This document shows, piece by piece, positions 56,116 to 64,000 of a stretch of 64,000 nt of DNA. The translations under genes were made by a program, and so were the position numbers. This stretch comes from Falsiroseomonas sp050563525 (lineage in GTDB: Bacteria > Pseudomonadota > Alphaproteobacteria > Acetobacterales > Acetobacteraceae), in contig NZ_JBNXUN010000001.1 of assembly GCF_050563525.1 (NCBI RefSeq), positions 558,001 to 622,000 on the forward strand, written 5' to 3'. Each line of letters opens with the position of its first letter. Position 1 is the first letter of the stretch. The notes under the pieces were generated by a model that saw only the letters and a program-made list of their open reading frames with translations, was not told where the DNA came from and did not search any database.

Positions 56116-56301
56116 TTATTTACCGGAACCACTAACTTTAGTTGCCGAGGATCGATGCCGTTCTGTTTGATCGATCTCCGTAACAAGGCGGCGGATTTCC
56201 TCCACCGGCCCGCGCAGTTCCAGCATCCGGTCCAGGTCACGCTCGAGGTCGCGCCGCCGGGCCAGCAACGCGCTGTCCGGCGCTATTGGCACGCGAGGCA
56301 T
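56116..56301 (-). CDS. Small coiled-coil protein downstream of nrdA
   Basis: This 61-residue frame overlaps the nrdA end by 19 bases. It encodes ALLARRRDLERDLDRMLELR and then GPVEEIRRLVTEIDQTERHR, an amphipathic helical pattern. GAGGA directly precedes the ATG, so translation may be coupled to nrdA termination. Family unknown. The stop is followed by the low-GC stretch 56022-56115, where no gene is supported. Confidence 0.5.
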   Translation of the reverse strand: MPRVPIAPDSALLARRRDLERDLDRMLELRGPVEEIRRLVTEIDQTERHRSSATKVSGSGK

Positions 56302-58142
56302 TCCTCGTAGTCGTTGCCGTTCTCGGAGGGCGGTGCGGCGCGGACCAGAACCCGCGCCACCTCGTCCTTGTGCAGCGTCATCACGTCGGACTGGCCGACC
56401 ACCTTCGCACTGATGGTGTCGGCGCGCTGGATGGAAAGGCTGCGGCAGTAATAAAGCGACTTCAGGCCCTTCTTCCAGGCGGTGAAGTGGATCTGGTGCA
56501 GGTCCTTCTTGCTGACATCGGCCGGCAGGAAGACGTTCACCGACTGCGACTGGCAGATGAACGGCGTGCGGTCCGCCGCATGCTCGATCACCCAGCGCTG
56601 GTCGAGTTCGAAGGCGGTCTTGAAGGTCAGGCGTTCCTGGTCGGTCAGGAAGTCCAGGTGCTGCACGCTGCCCTTGGTGACGGTGATGCTGGTCCAGGTG
56701 TCGTCGTCGTCCCGGCCGTGCTTCGCCAGCACCTTCTTCAGATGCGGGTTGCGGACGATGTAGCTGCCGGACAGCGTCTTGTGGTTGTAGACGTTGGCCG
56801 CGATCGGCTCGATGCCCGGCGAGGCGCCGCCGCAGATGATGGAGATGCTGGCGGTCGGCGCGATGGCGATCTTGTTCGAGAAGCGCTCCATGAAGCCGTA
56901 TTCGGCGGCGTCCGGGCAGGCGCCGCGTTCCTCGGCCAGGATGCGGCTGGCGAGGTCGGCCTGTTCGCGGACATGCTTGAACATCCGCTTGTTCCAGACC
57001 TTCGCGATCGCGCTCTCGAACGGGACGTTCAGGGCCTGCAGGAACGAATGGAAGCCCATGACGCCGAGGCCGACGGAGCGTTCGCGCATCGCACTGTAGC
57101 GGGCGCGGGCCATGCTGTCGGGTGCCGAGTCGATGAAGGACTGCAGGACGTTGTCGAGGAAGCGCATCACGTCGGGGATGAACCGCGGGTGATCCTTCCA
57201 CTCGAACCAAGTCTCGCAGTTCAGCGAGGACAGGCAGCAGACGGCGGTGCGCTCCATGCCGTGCTGGTCGGTGCCGGTCGGCAGCGTGATTTCGGAACAC
57301 AGGTTGGAGGTCTTCACCTCCAGGCCGGATAGCTTGTGGTGTTCCGGACGGGCGCGGTTCACGTGGTCGGAATAGATGATGTAAGGCTCGCCGGTCTCGA
57401 TGCGGGCCGTCAGGATGCGGATCCAGATGGCGCGGGCCGAGACCTTGCGCATCAGGGCGCCGTCCTTGGGCGAGACCAGCGCCCATTCCTCGTCGGCTTC
57501 GACCGCGCGCATGAAGGCGTCCGACAGCAGCACGCCGTGGTGCAGGTTCAGCGCCTTGCGGTTGGGGTCGCCGCCGGTCGGGCGACGCATTTCGAGGAAT
57601 TCCTCGATCTCCGGATGGTTCACCGGCAGGTAGCAGGCGGCGGAACCGCGGCGCAGGGAGCCCTGGCTGATCGCGAGCGTCAGGCTGTCCATGACGCGGA
57701 TGAAGGGGATGACGCCGGAGGTCTTGCCGTTGCGGCCGACCTTCTCGCCGATGCCGCGGAGGTTGCCCCAGTAGGAGCCAATGCCGCCGCCCTTGGCGGC
57801 GAGCCAGACATTCTCGTTCCAGAGGCCGACGATGCCGTCGAGGCTGTCCGAGGCCTCGTTCAGGAAGCACGAGATCGGCAGGCCGCGCGTGGTGCCGCCG
57901 TTGGACAGCACCGGGGTCGCCGGCATGAACCAGAGGCGGGAGATATAGTCGTAGATGCGCTGGGCGTGGGCGGCATCGTCGCCATAGGCGGAGGCGACGC
58001 GGGCGAACAGGTCCTGGTAGGACTCGCCGGGCAGCAGGTAGCGGTCGTCGAGGGTCGCCTTGCCGAAATCGGTCAGCAGCGCGTCCCGCGAACGATCGAT
58101 GCGGACCTGGCCATGGCCTTCAAGCTGAACTGCATCAAACAC
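56283..58142 (-). CDS. nrdA: Class Ia ribonucleotide reductase, alpha subunit
   Basis: This 619-residue subunit reduces ribonucleoside diphosphates. The active-site set is complete: Cys in LPISCFLNEASDSLDG, the NLCSEI motif (radical Cys and Glu), a partner Cys in CCLSSLNCE, and the C-terminal swinging pair CLAC. The N-terminal ATP cone is absent; the protein starts directly with VQLEGHGQVRIDRSRDALLT. GTG 58142 follows GGGGGG at a good distance; TTG 58148 is possible. Upstream lie an NrdR-like box and a LexA-type site. Confidence 0.94.
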   Translation of the reverse strand: MFDAVQLEGHGQVRIDRSRDALLTDFGKATLDDRYLLPGESYQDLFARVASAYGDDAAHAQRIYDYISRLWFMPATPVLSNGGTTRGLPISCFLNEASDSLDGIVGLWNENVWLAAKGGGIGSYWGNLRGIGEKVGRNGKTSGVIPFIRVMDSLTLAISQGSLRRGSAACYLPVNHPEIEEFLEMRRPTGGDPNRKALNLHHGVLLSDAFMRAVEADEEWALVSPKDGALMRKVSARAIWIRILTARIETGEPYIIYSDHVNRARPEHHKLSGLEVKTSNLCSEITLPTGTDQHGMERTAVCCLSSLNCETWFEWKDHPRFIPDVMRFLDNVLQSFIDSAPDSMARARYSAMRERSVGLGVMGFHSFLQALNVPFESAIAKVWNKRMFKHVREQADLASRILAEERGACPDAAEYGFMERFSNKIAIAPTASISIICGGASPGIEPIAANVYNHKTLSGSYIVRNPHLKKVLAKHGRDDDDTWTSITVTKGSVQHLDFLTDQERLTFKTAFELDQRWVIEHAADRTPFICQSQSVNVFLPADVSKKDLHQIHFTAWKKGLKSLYYCRSLSIQRADTISAKVVGQSDVMTLHKDEVARVLVRAAPPSENGNDYEECLACQ

Positions 58143-58220
58143 GACCAACCCCCCGAAATGGCTGCGAAGCGGTGCAGCGACTCCCCTATGCCGCGGAGAA
58201 TGCCCCGGCCGGGTCGCTGT

Positions 58221-58236
58221 AACAAGATGTAGTGTT
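58221..58236 (-). promoter_or_regulatory. NrdR-box-like site upstream of nrdA
   Basis: AACAAGATGTAGTGTT resembles the 16-bp NrdR palindrome (ACAC-T/A-A...GTGT type), read in either direction with several mismatches. It lies 79 bases before the nrdA start. NrdR represses nrd operons when deoxynucleotides are plentiful. Only one box was recognised, whereas two are usual. Confidence 0.5.
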
Positions 58237-58314
58237 GCCACACCCCTACCAACACCAAATGCGCGGCTAAGTTCGCTCTTGCATTTCGGCAGCCGGTTCG
58301 GGCAGCCCATCCAT

Positions 58315-58329
58315 GTTCGTCTTTCGTTC
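58315..58329 (-). promoter_or_regulatory. LexA-type (alphaproteobacterial) site, GTTC-N7-GTTC
   Basis: GTTC (58315-58318), seven bases, GTTC (58326-58329): the direct-repeat SOS box of alphaproteobacteria (GAAC-N7-GAAC on the other strand). It lies about 170 bases upstream of nrdA and about 190 upstream of the divergent exported protein gene. It suggests DNA-damage control of one or both. Confidence 0.5.
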
Positions 58330-58521
58330 ATGTTTGTAGCGCAGGATCGAAGCGCCTGTCGCCTCTTCTTGAGGGGTGCAGCACGTTCATCCCCGACATC
58401 CCCGCAATCCACAGCTCGCCATCCTGCTGCGATCACGATCGGTCGAAACGGGCGAAACCAAAGGTGAAACCGACGTGAAACGGTCCGGTCTCAAACTGAC
58501 ACTTCAAACGGAGAGTCCTCC

Positions 58522-58920
58522 ATGCCGACCCGCCGCAGCGACGCCTCGGTCTTCCTGCAGCGCATGGCGTTTGCCCTGCTGGCGACCATGCCCCTGATCA
58601 TGGCGGCGCCGCTGCGCCCCGCTTTGGCACAGGCCGCGGTGGAGGTGCGCCTGTTCCGGATCATGACGATGCGGGAGGATCTGGTGCTGGGCCTGATGCC
58701 GGCCGAGCTCGCCGCGCTGGGCAGCGGGCCGGAGGTCGATGTGCTGGCGCGGCACATCGTGGCCGCCGGGCAGCTGACCGGTTGGCGCTATGTTGTGACG
58801 CGGGCATCGGATGGCGGCACCCAGCTCGCCGCGCGGGACCGGGTGGCGGTGCTGCGGCAGGATGCGCTGACGGTGGAGCCCTACCGTGCCGCGCTGCCGG
58901 TGCTGCCGCCGCCGCGCTGA
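58522..58920 (+). CDS. Hypothetical exported protein
   Basis: This 132-residue protein has a signal peptide: hydrophobic MAFALLATMPLIMAAPLRPALAQ is residues 15-37 in outline, with cleavage after ALAQ. The mature part has VEVRLFRIMTMREDLVLGLM and GWRYVVTRASDGGTQLAARDRVAVLR, a mixed alpha/beta pattern with no family I recognise. It ends in a Pro-rich tail. The ATG is preceded by GGAGAG. It is divergent from nrdA across a complex control region. Confidence 0.7.
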   Translation: MPTRRSDASVFLQRMAFALLATMPLIMAAPLRPALAQAAVEVRLFRIMTMREDLVLGLMPAELAALGSGPEVDVLARHIVAAGQLTGWRYVVTRASDGGTQLAARDRVAVLRQDALTVEPYRAALPVLPPPR

Positions 58921-59006
58921 TTCTTTCGCGGATTGGGGCACGGTTTGGGGGATGCGCCGCGGCGCGTGCCGCGCTTTGATCGGGGCTGGCCGCAGGAGAA
59001 CCCGCC

Positions 59007-59999
59007 ATGACCTCGATCCGTCGCCGCACCGCCCTGGCGTTGCCGCTCGCCGCCCTCGCCGACCCGGCGCTGGCGCAAGGAAGTACGGCACCGGCCAACT
59101 GGCCGACGCGGCCGATCCGCATCGTCGTCCCCTTCGGCACCGGTGGCGGCACGGACATCACCACGCGGGTGCTGGCGCCGAAGCTGTCCGAGATCCTCGG
59201 CCAGACGGTGGTGATCGAGAATCGGCCGGGCGCGGGGGGCACGCTGGGTGCCGATGTGGTGGCGAAGGCGGCGCCGAACGGCGAGACCTTCCTGCTGGCG
59301 ACGGTGTCCAACATGGCGCTGGCCATCGGGCTGTATGCGCGCCTGCCCTATGATCCACTGAAGGATTTCGTCTCCATAGCGCCGACGGTGTTCATCCCGA
59401 TCGGCATGGCGATTTCCTCCAAGCTCGGCGTCCGCACGGCACAGGAGTTCATCGCGCTGCTGCGGGCCAACCCGGGCAAGTACTCGTATGGCAGCGCGGG
59501 GGCCGGAACCTCAGGCCATATCGCATCCTCCGCCTTCCTGTCGCGCATCGGGGCGACGGCGGAGCATATTCCCTATCGCAATCCGGGGCAGACCTACCTC
59601 GCGTTGCAGCAGGGCGAGATCGCCTTCACCAGCGACATTCCCTCGATCCTCGCGCCGTTCCACCAAGCCGATACGGCGCGGCTGATCTTCGTCGCGACCG
59701 ATGAGCGCAGCCCGCAGGTGCCCGAGGTGCCGACGGCGCGGGAGGTGGGGCTCGGCGACTACAAGGCGTATTCCTGGTACGGGATCTATGCCCCGGCCGG
59801 TACGCCGCGGCCGATCGTGGAGCGCATGGCGCAGGCGATCGAGCAGGCGCTGTCCGACCCCACGATCGGGCAGCGCTTCGATGGGATGGGCACGCCGGCG
59901 ATGCGGGGGTGGACGCCGCAGCGCTTCGAGGATTTCCTGAAGTCCGAGATCGACCTGTGGCTTCCGCTGGTGCGGGCTTCCGGCGCACGGGCTGACTGA
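59007..59999 (+). CDS. Bug/TctC-family tripartite tricarboxylate transporter binding protein
   Basis: This 330-residue periplasmic protein has a twin-Arg-like signal (SIRRRTALALPLAAL..ALAQG). Bug hallmarks are WPTRPIRIVVPFGTGGGTDITTR (the first beta-alpha with the carboxylate-binding loops), VIENRPGAGGTLGADVVAKA and YGSAGAGTSGHIA. Such proteins are numerous orphans in Roseomonas- and Burkholderia-type genomes. It is followed by a cupin gene after 15 bases. The ligand is likely a carboxylic acid. Confidence 0.92.
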   Translation: MTSIRRRTALALPLAALADPALAQGSTAPANWPTRPIRIVVPFGTGGGTDITTRVLAPKLSEILGQTVVIENRPGAGGTLGADVVAKAAPNGETFLLATVSNMALAIGLYARLPYDPLKDFVSIAPTVFIPIGMAISSKLGVRTAQEFIALLRANPGKYSYGSAGAGTSGHIASSAFLSRIGATAEHIPYRNPGQTYLALQQGEIAFTSDIPSILAPFHQADTARLIFVATDERSPQVPEVPTAREVGLGDYKAYSWYGIYAPAGTPRPIVERMAQAIEQALSDPTIGQRFDGMGTPAMRGWTPQRFEDFLKSEIDLWLPLVRASGARAD

Positions 60000-60014
60000 G
60001 AAAGGATACTGAAG

Positions 60015-60512
60015 ATGCCGCATGACGGGCACGACCACAGCCATGACACGCCGCCGGATGATGGGTGGAAGCATACCGGCGTCCGTGTGATCCCGGCCGA
60101 CAGCCTGGATGTGAACACGGCGCAGACGCCGGGGATGAACCGCGCCGCGGCCATCAACTTCGCCCGCGTCGGCGCGCAGAAGATCTGGGCCGGCACCGTG
60201 CATATCCACGCCAATGCGAAGACCGGCGCGCATCACCACGGCGCGCTGGAGAGCGTGATCTACATCATCAAGGGCCGCGCCAGGATGCGCTGGGGCGAGA
60301 AGCTGGAATTCGTCGCCGAGGCCGGGCCGGGCGATTTCATCTTCGTACCGCCCTACGTGCCGCACCAGGAAATCAACGCCAGCACGGACGAGACGCTGGA
60401 ATGCGTGCTGGTGCGCAGCGACAACGAGGCGGTGGTGGTGAACCTCGACATCGAGCCGGTGGAGAAGCCGGAATCGGTGGCCTGGGTGGACCCGATCCAC
60501 AAGGCGCCCTGA
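60015..60512 (+). CDS. Cupin-domain protein
   Basis: This 165-residue single-domain cupin has a His-rich N-terminus (DGHDHSHDTPPDD). Cupin motif 1 is HIHANAKTGAHHHGALESVIYIIKG with His ligands and Glu; motif 2 is PGDFIFVPPYVPHQEINA. It probably binds Fe, Mn or Ni and acts as an isomerase, dioxygenase or sensor on the transported acid. It lies 15 bases after the Bug gene, so the two are co-transcribed. Confidence 0.88.
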   Translation: MPHDGHDHSHDTPPDDGWKHTGVRVIPADSLDVNTAQTPGMNRAAAINFARVGAQKIWAGTVHIHANAKTGAHHHGALESVIYIIKGRARMRWGEKLEFVAEAGPGDFIFVPPYVPHQEINASTDETLECVLVRSDNEAVVVNLDIEPVEKPESVAWVDPIHKAP

Positions 60513-60567
60513 CGGCCGAGCCTGCCCCTGAACCGCGCCGTGGCGGGTTCAGGAACAGGACCGCGCG

Positions 60568-61737
60568 TCAGAAGATATTCGCGACCGGAAGCCCGAGCGC
60601 CATGGCACCGGCGTAGCGGGCCTGCGGGCCGGCCTGGAGCGGATGGAAGCGGGCGCCCTGGATGTCGCGGAACAGCCGCTCCAACCCGCTGCTGCGCTGG
60701 AAGCCGGCACCGCCGGCAAGCTCGAGCGCCAGTTCCACCGTGCGGATGGCATGCCGCGCCACCAGCGTGCGGCCGGTCATCACATCGTTGACCGCCTCCG
60801 CCGAGGGAACCGCTCCGGCCGTGGCCGACTTGCGCTCCACCGTCGCCAGCATCCAGCCATGCGCCAGCCGTGCCGCGCGCAATTCGGTGTCCATCCGCCC
60901 GGCCAGGCTCAGCATGTCCTCGGTCGCCGGCTTCCGCCGCGCGATGTCGAGCGCGACGTCGCGAGCATGCTCGGCGACGCCGAGATACACCGCGTAGACC
61001 AGGGTGAAGGCGATGGTGCTGATGATCTGGAACAGCGGGTGCCATTCCCCCGCCCGGCGCTTCAGGGCGACCGCGGCATCCGGGATGAACAGACCGTCCA
61101 GGATCACGTCGTGGCTGCCCGTGCCGCGCATGCCGAGCGCCCGCCAGTTCTCCAGCACGCGGATCCCGGGCGCCCGCATGGGGGCGGCGAAGTGCAGCAC
61201 GAAGGCTTCGCCCGACTCCTCCAGCACCGCGCCGGTCATCAGCAGGTCGCCGGCCGGGGCACCGGAGGAGAACACCTTGCGCGCGTCGATGCGGTAGCCG
61301 CCCTCCACCCGCTCCGCACGGCCTGACCCGCCGATCCAGTCGGAGCCACCGCTCGACAGCAGGATGATGCGCTCGGCGGCAACGCGCTTGAGCAGTGGCT
61401 CCACGGCGGCGAGGTTCTGGTGCCGCCAGCGCCAGGCCGGGATCGCGACCTGATGGGTATGCATCGAGAAGGCGAGCGCGGTGGAACTGCAGCCATGCGC
61501 CAGCAGGCGCAGCATCTCCGACAATTCGCGCAGATCGGCGCCGCCGCCGCCGAGCTCGGCAGGAACGCCGGCCTCCACCAGCCCCGCCTGCTTCAGCAGG
61601 GTGTAGTTGTCGGCGACGAAGCGGTCGGATTCATCCGCCGCCGCCGCACCTTCGGCCAGCAATGGCACAAGGCGCCTGACCTGGTCGGGCAGGCTGGGTG
61701 CGGCGTCTGTCATGGGGGTCAATGTCGCGGTGCTCAT
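60568..61737 (-). CDS. Acyl-CoA dehydrogenase-fold flavoprotein
   Basis: This 389-residue protein has the three acyl-CoA dehydrogenase domains: N-terminal helical (LKQAGLVEAGVPAELGGGG), middle beta (IILLSSGGSDW, RKVFSSGAPAGDLLMTGAV, NWRALGMRGTGSHDVILDGLFIP is read across 195-217 in outline) and C-terminal helical (GGAGFQRSSGLERLFRDIQGA). The lack of the usual catalytic Glu region of fatty-acid enzymes and the overall layout also fit the DszC/SfnB-like flavin-dependent oxygenase branch. It is divergent from an HxlR regulator that probably controls it. Confidence 0.85.
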   Translation of the reverse strand: MSTATLTPMTDAAPSLPDQVRRLVPLLAEGAAAADESDRFVADNYTLLKQAGLVEAGVPAELGGGGADLRELSEMLRLLAHGCSSTALAFSMHTHQVAIPAWRWRHQNLAAVEPLLKRVAAERIILLSSGGSDWIGGSGRAERVEGGYRIDARKVFSSGAPAGDLLMTGAVLEESGEAFVLHFAAPMRAPGIRVLENWRALGMRGTGSHDVILDGLFIPDAAVALKRRAGEWHPLFQIISTIAFTLVYAVYLGVAEHARDVALDIARRKPATEDMLSLAGRMDTELRAARLAHGWMLATVERKSATAGAVPSAEAVNDVMTGRTLVARHAIRTVELALELAGGAGFQRSSGLERLFRDIQGARFHPLQAGPQARYAGAMALGLPVANIF

Positions 61738-61857
61738 GGTCGTGCTCCTCCTGGGACCGCATGGAGCACCGGCCTCTGGGCAGCCCGCCAGTTCAAGAAC
61801 TGTACCGGTGTGGAGGGCAGAGCGGCTATGATGGTCGGGCTCGTGGAGGAGACGACC

Positions 61858-62550
61858 ATGGTCGATCCGGGAAGCTACGGGCAGTTCTGCCCGGTTGCGA
61901 TGGCCTCCGAAATCCTCTGTACCCGTTGGACAGTGCTGATTTTACGCGAATTCCTCTGCGGCACGACGCGCTTCAACGACCTGCGCCGTGGCGTGCCGCG
62001 CATGTCGCCGGCGCTGCTCTCCAAGCGGCTGAAGGAGCTGGAGCGCGCCGGGGTGCTGACGACGGAACGCAATCACAAGGGCGTGCTGGAGTATCGCCTG
62101 TCGGAGGCCGGGGAGGATCTGCGGCCAATCATCCTTGGAATGGGATCATGGGGCCAGCGCTGGGTGGAATCGCAGCTGTCGCTGCGGAATCTCGATCCCT
62201 CGCTGCTGATGTGGGACATGCGGCGGCACCTCGATCCGAAGCCGCTGCCGCCGCGACGCTGCACGATTCAGTTTCAGTACCCGGAATTGCCGGAGCCCCG
62301 TCGGAACTGGTGGCTGGTGATCGACGGCGGCGGGATCGACCTCTGCAATTTCGATCCGGGCTTCGAGGTTGATCTGCTGGTGACCGGATCGCTGCGCAGC
62401 CTCACCGCGGTCTGGATGGGGCTGGCCACGATCGGGCGCGAGGTGGAAGCCGGCCGGCTGGAATTGCTGGGCGACCTCGGGCTGGCGCGCAGCATGCAGC
62501 ATTGGCTCGGCCTGAGCCCCTTTGCCGGCGAGCCGCGGCGCGTCGCCTGA
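61858..62550 (+). CDS. HxlR-family transcriptional regulator
   Basis: This 230-residue protein has an N-terminal HxlR winged helix (10-100): CPVAMASEILCTRWTVLILREF, then FNDLRRGVPRMSPALLSKRL for the recognition helix, and LEYRLSEAGEDL for the wing. A further 120 residues form a C-terminal domain not found in minimal HxlR proteins, possibly a ligand-binding SCP2-like domain. GGAGGAG precedes ATG 61858. Cys11 and Cys21 near the N-terminus could sense redox or thiols. It is divergent from the acyl-CoA dehydrogenase-like gene. Confidence 0.9.
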   Translation: MVDPGSYGQFCPVAMASEILCTRWTVLILREFLCGTTRFNDLRRGVPRMSPALLSKRLKELERAGVLTTERNHKGVLEYRLSEAGEDLRPIILGMGSWGQRWVESQLSLRNLDPSLLMWDMRRHLDPKPLPPRRCTIQFQYPELPEPRRNWWLVIDGGGIDLCNFDPGFEVDLLVTGSLRSLTAVWMGLATIGREVEAGRLELLGDLGLARSMQHWLGLSPFAGEPRRVA

Positions 62551-62575
62551 GCCGCCGTCCTCGGCGCGAGCCTGG

Positions 62576-63859
62576 TCAGCCTCGGGCCCGCACGCCGCAC
62601 CAGTCGGCGATGAACGCCGCGATGGTCAGGGTGCAGGTCCTGAGATCCTCCAGCGAGGTACGCTCGTCGAAGCCGTGCGCCATCTCTCCCTTCGGGCCGT
62701 AGCACAGGCCTGGGATGGCGAAGTACAGGCCGTAGTAGCGCGTGTCGTTGACTGCGGTGGACAGGCGGGCGGGCATCTCGCCGCCATGCACGGCGGCGTG
62801 GGCGGCGGCGAGCACGGCCTCAGCTTCGCTGCCCGGTTCCAGGACGTAGGGGTCGGTCTGGAAGCCGTGGAAGGTGATCTCGGGCGGGTTGTTGGCGAGG
62901 AAGGCATCGCCCTTCGCCGCCGCCTTCACAGCCGCCTCCACACCGGCCATCGCCTGTTCGGGGGTGGTGCCGGGCAGCAGGCCGATGCGGCAGTCGACCT
63001 CACACCAGGCGGGGGTGGAGGAGGCCCAGTCGCCGCCGCGGATGATGCCGGGGTTGAACTTGATGGGGTCCTGCACCTGCCCGCCGTACCAGGCATTGTC
63101 GCGCCCCGCGGCGTTCAGCGACTTGGTGTGGGCGTATAGCGCCTGGATCAGCGCATAGGCGGACATGATGGCGTTGCTGCCGTCCTGCGCGACCATCACG
63201 TGCACCGGCACGCCGCGCACCTTGAGGCGGAACCAGATGGTGCCGGTCTGGGCGCGGGTGATGGTATGGCCAGTGGGCTCCGGGATCAGCGCGGCATCGG
63301 CGCGGTAGCCGCGCGCGAGCGTGGCAAGGGCGCCGTTGCCGGTCGATTCCTCCTCCGTCACCGTCTGCAGGTAGACATCCGCTGCGGGTTCCAGCCCGGC
63401 GGCGCGGATCGCGTCCATGGCGAAAACCATGGCGGCGACGCCCGCCTTCATGTCATGCGCGCCGCGGCCGTACAGCCAGCCGTCGCGGATCGTGGCGGCA
63501 TAGGGCGGGTGGGTCCACATCTCGTGCGGGCCTTCCGGCACCACGTCGATGTGGCCCTGCAGGATCAGGCTGCGGCCGGTGGGTTGCGCCGGACGATGCG
63601 CGGCGACGACCTGGATGCTGGCTGCGGGGTCGGCATCGACCATGGGCGCGGCCTTGGGGTGATCGGGCACCTCGGCCAGGCTGAAGCGGTCCACCGCATA
63701 GCCGCGCTGGGCGAGCTGGCGGGCCATCCAGTCCTGCAACGGCGCTTCCCGCCCGCGCAGCGACGGGAAGCGGACCAGGTCCTGCAGGAAGGTGGTCTGC
63801 TGGTCGAAGGCGGCATCGACGGTGGTGCGGAGACGGTCGAGCAGCGCGGGGTCGGGCAT
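62576..63859 (-). CDS. M20 peptidase (ArgE/DapE family)
   Basis: This 427-residue metallopeptidase is of the acetylornithine deacetylase/succinyl-diaminopimelate desuccinylase group. Metal-ligand motifs are LILQGHIDVVPEG, RGAHDMKAGVAAMVFAMDAI and TVTEEESTGNGAL, with the lid domain between. It hydrolyses an N-acyl amino acid; biosynthetic roles are not supported because no arg or dap genes are near. It is convergent with the HxlR gene. Confidence 0.88.
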   Translation of the reverse strand: MPDPALLDRLRTTVDAAFDQQTTFLQDLVRFPSLRGREAPLQDWMARQLAQRGYAVDRFSLAEVPDHPKAAPMVDADPAASIQVVAAHRPAQPTGRSLILQGHIDVVPEGPHEMWTHPPYAATIRDGWLYGRGAHDMKAGVAAMVFAMDAIRAAGLEPAADVYLQTVTEEESTGNGALATLARGYRADAALIPEPTGHTITRAQTGTIWFRLKVRGVPVHVMVAQDGSNAIMSAYALIQALYAHTKSLNAAGRDNAWYGGQVQDPIKFNPGIIRGGDWASSTPAWCEVDCRIGLLPGTTPEQAMAGVEAAVKAAAKGDAFLANNPPEITFHGFQTDPYVLEPGSEAEAVLAAAHAAVHGGEMPARLSTAVNDTRYYGLYFAIPGLCYGPKGEMAHGFDERTSLEDLRTCTLTIAAFIADWCGVRARG

Positions 63860-63925
63860 CGGGGGTCCACCAGGATGTGCGGCGCCAGGGTTCGCGGGGT
63901 GGCGTGTGGCGTCAAGCGTGGGGCG

Positions 63926-64000
63926 TCAGTCGGGCGGCGCGGCAGGCGCGAAGGCCTCGGCGTAGGTGGCGGGGACGAAGCCGACCAGGATCAGCGCGCC
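63926..64000 (-). CDS. Partial gene at window edge (C-terminus only)
   Basis: The last 24 codons of a minus-strand gene run off the window: GALILVGFVPATYAEAFAPA followed by APPD and a TGA at 63926-63928. A hydrophobic stretch followed by a polar end would suit the C-terminus of a transporter permease, but too little is present to assign a family. Confidence 0.4.
   Translation of the reverse strand, partial: GALILVGFVPATYAEAFAPAAPPD

Larger units (their letters stand above)
58143..58521. other. 379-base divergent regulatory region (nrdA / 58522 gene)
   Basis: No gene is supported here. Besides the NrdR-like and LexA-type sites it holds a run of GAAAC/CAAAC motifs on the 58522 side: GAAAC at 58445, 58454, 58466 and 58477, and CAAAC at 58492 and 58505. 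The spacings are 9-15 bases, roughly one helical turn each. This could be curved DNA or a multi-site operator. Confidence 0.5.

Noticed and set aside
56301..57870. Long minus-strand frame within nrdA, upstream of the 61-codon small protein
   Set aside because: Most of it is an alternative frame of nrdA. Only the final 62 codons beyond the nrdA end have a plausible start and composition.

Overview
The window is high-GC DNA (roughly 70-75% in most genes, by eye) from an alphaproteobacterium. It is most probably a member of the Acetobacteraceae (Roseomonas-like) or a close Rhodospirillales relative. The basis is very GC-rich codon use, several orphan TRAP- and Bug-type solute-binding proteins, a CydDC exporter, a class Ia ribonucleotide reductase lacking an ATP cone, and an alphaproteobacterial-type LexA half-site pair. 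No rRNA, tRNA, CRISPR array, complete insertion sequence or prophage was seen.

Layout. 0-10 kb: ABM protein, cydDC, deacetylase-lipocalin pair, SDR-GNAT operon, thioesterase, CBS-BON protein, EamA exporter, thiol dioxygenase. 10-20 kb: an orphan protein, leuB, a complete TRAP operon (dctPQM), an M20 amidohydrolase, stomatin-NfeD pair, and gltA with a strong terminator. 20-25 kb: an orphan gene behind an unusual regulatory region, an ABC binding protein and permease without ATPase, then a lower-GC patch holding a predicted lectin-aerolysin pore-forming protein. 25-36 kb: divergent TSUP permeases, PQQ-type sugar dehydrogenase with DUF2231 protein, TRAP binding protein opposite an Asp/Glu racemase, a gutted sensor kinase, an exported beta-carbonic anhydrase, and a divergent response regulator/hybrid kinase pair. 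36-42 kb: lipocalin-like and vWA proteins, a Fur-box locus with a transposase-domain-only protein, tartrate/D-malate dehydrogenase, a truncated msrQ-like gene, ELM1-like gene and pyrE. 42-54 kb: a TA locus with a frameshifted toxin, a peptide ABC operon with an embedded VOC gene and no ATPase, a BisC-type reductase, an aminotransferase, polyprenyl synthase, TrmN6-like methyltransferase and SCO1. 54-64 kb: DUF2270, nrdB-small ORFs-nrdA with NrdR-like and LexA-like sites, Bug binding protein and cupin, acyl-CoA dehydrogenase opposite an HxlR regulator, and an M20 peptidase.

Large-scale structure. The + strand is C-rich up to about 41.4 kb and G-rich after it, regardless of gene direction. The switch lies at the elm1/pyrE divergent junction, beside a truncated gene and a broken toxin. 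It looks like a replication-strand switch (origin-side polarity) or an inversion breakpoint. Four copies of a palindromic intergenic repeat lie at 2.05, 13.36, 21.9 and 54.75 kb; three sit between the first and second genes of transport operons.

The most novel single gene is the predicted beta-prism lectin/aerolysin-fold protein at 23958-25001. It has no signal peptide and lies in a lower-GC patch exactly where the ATPase of the adjacent iron-type ABC importer would be expected.
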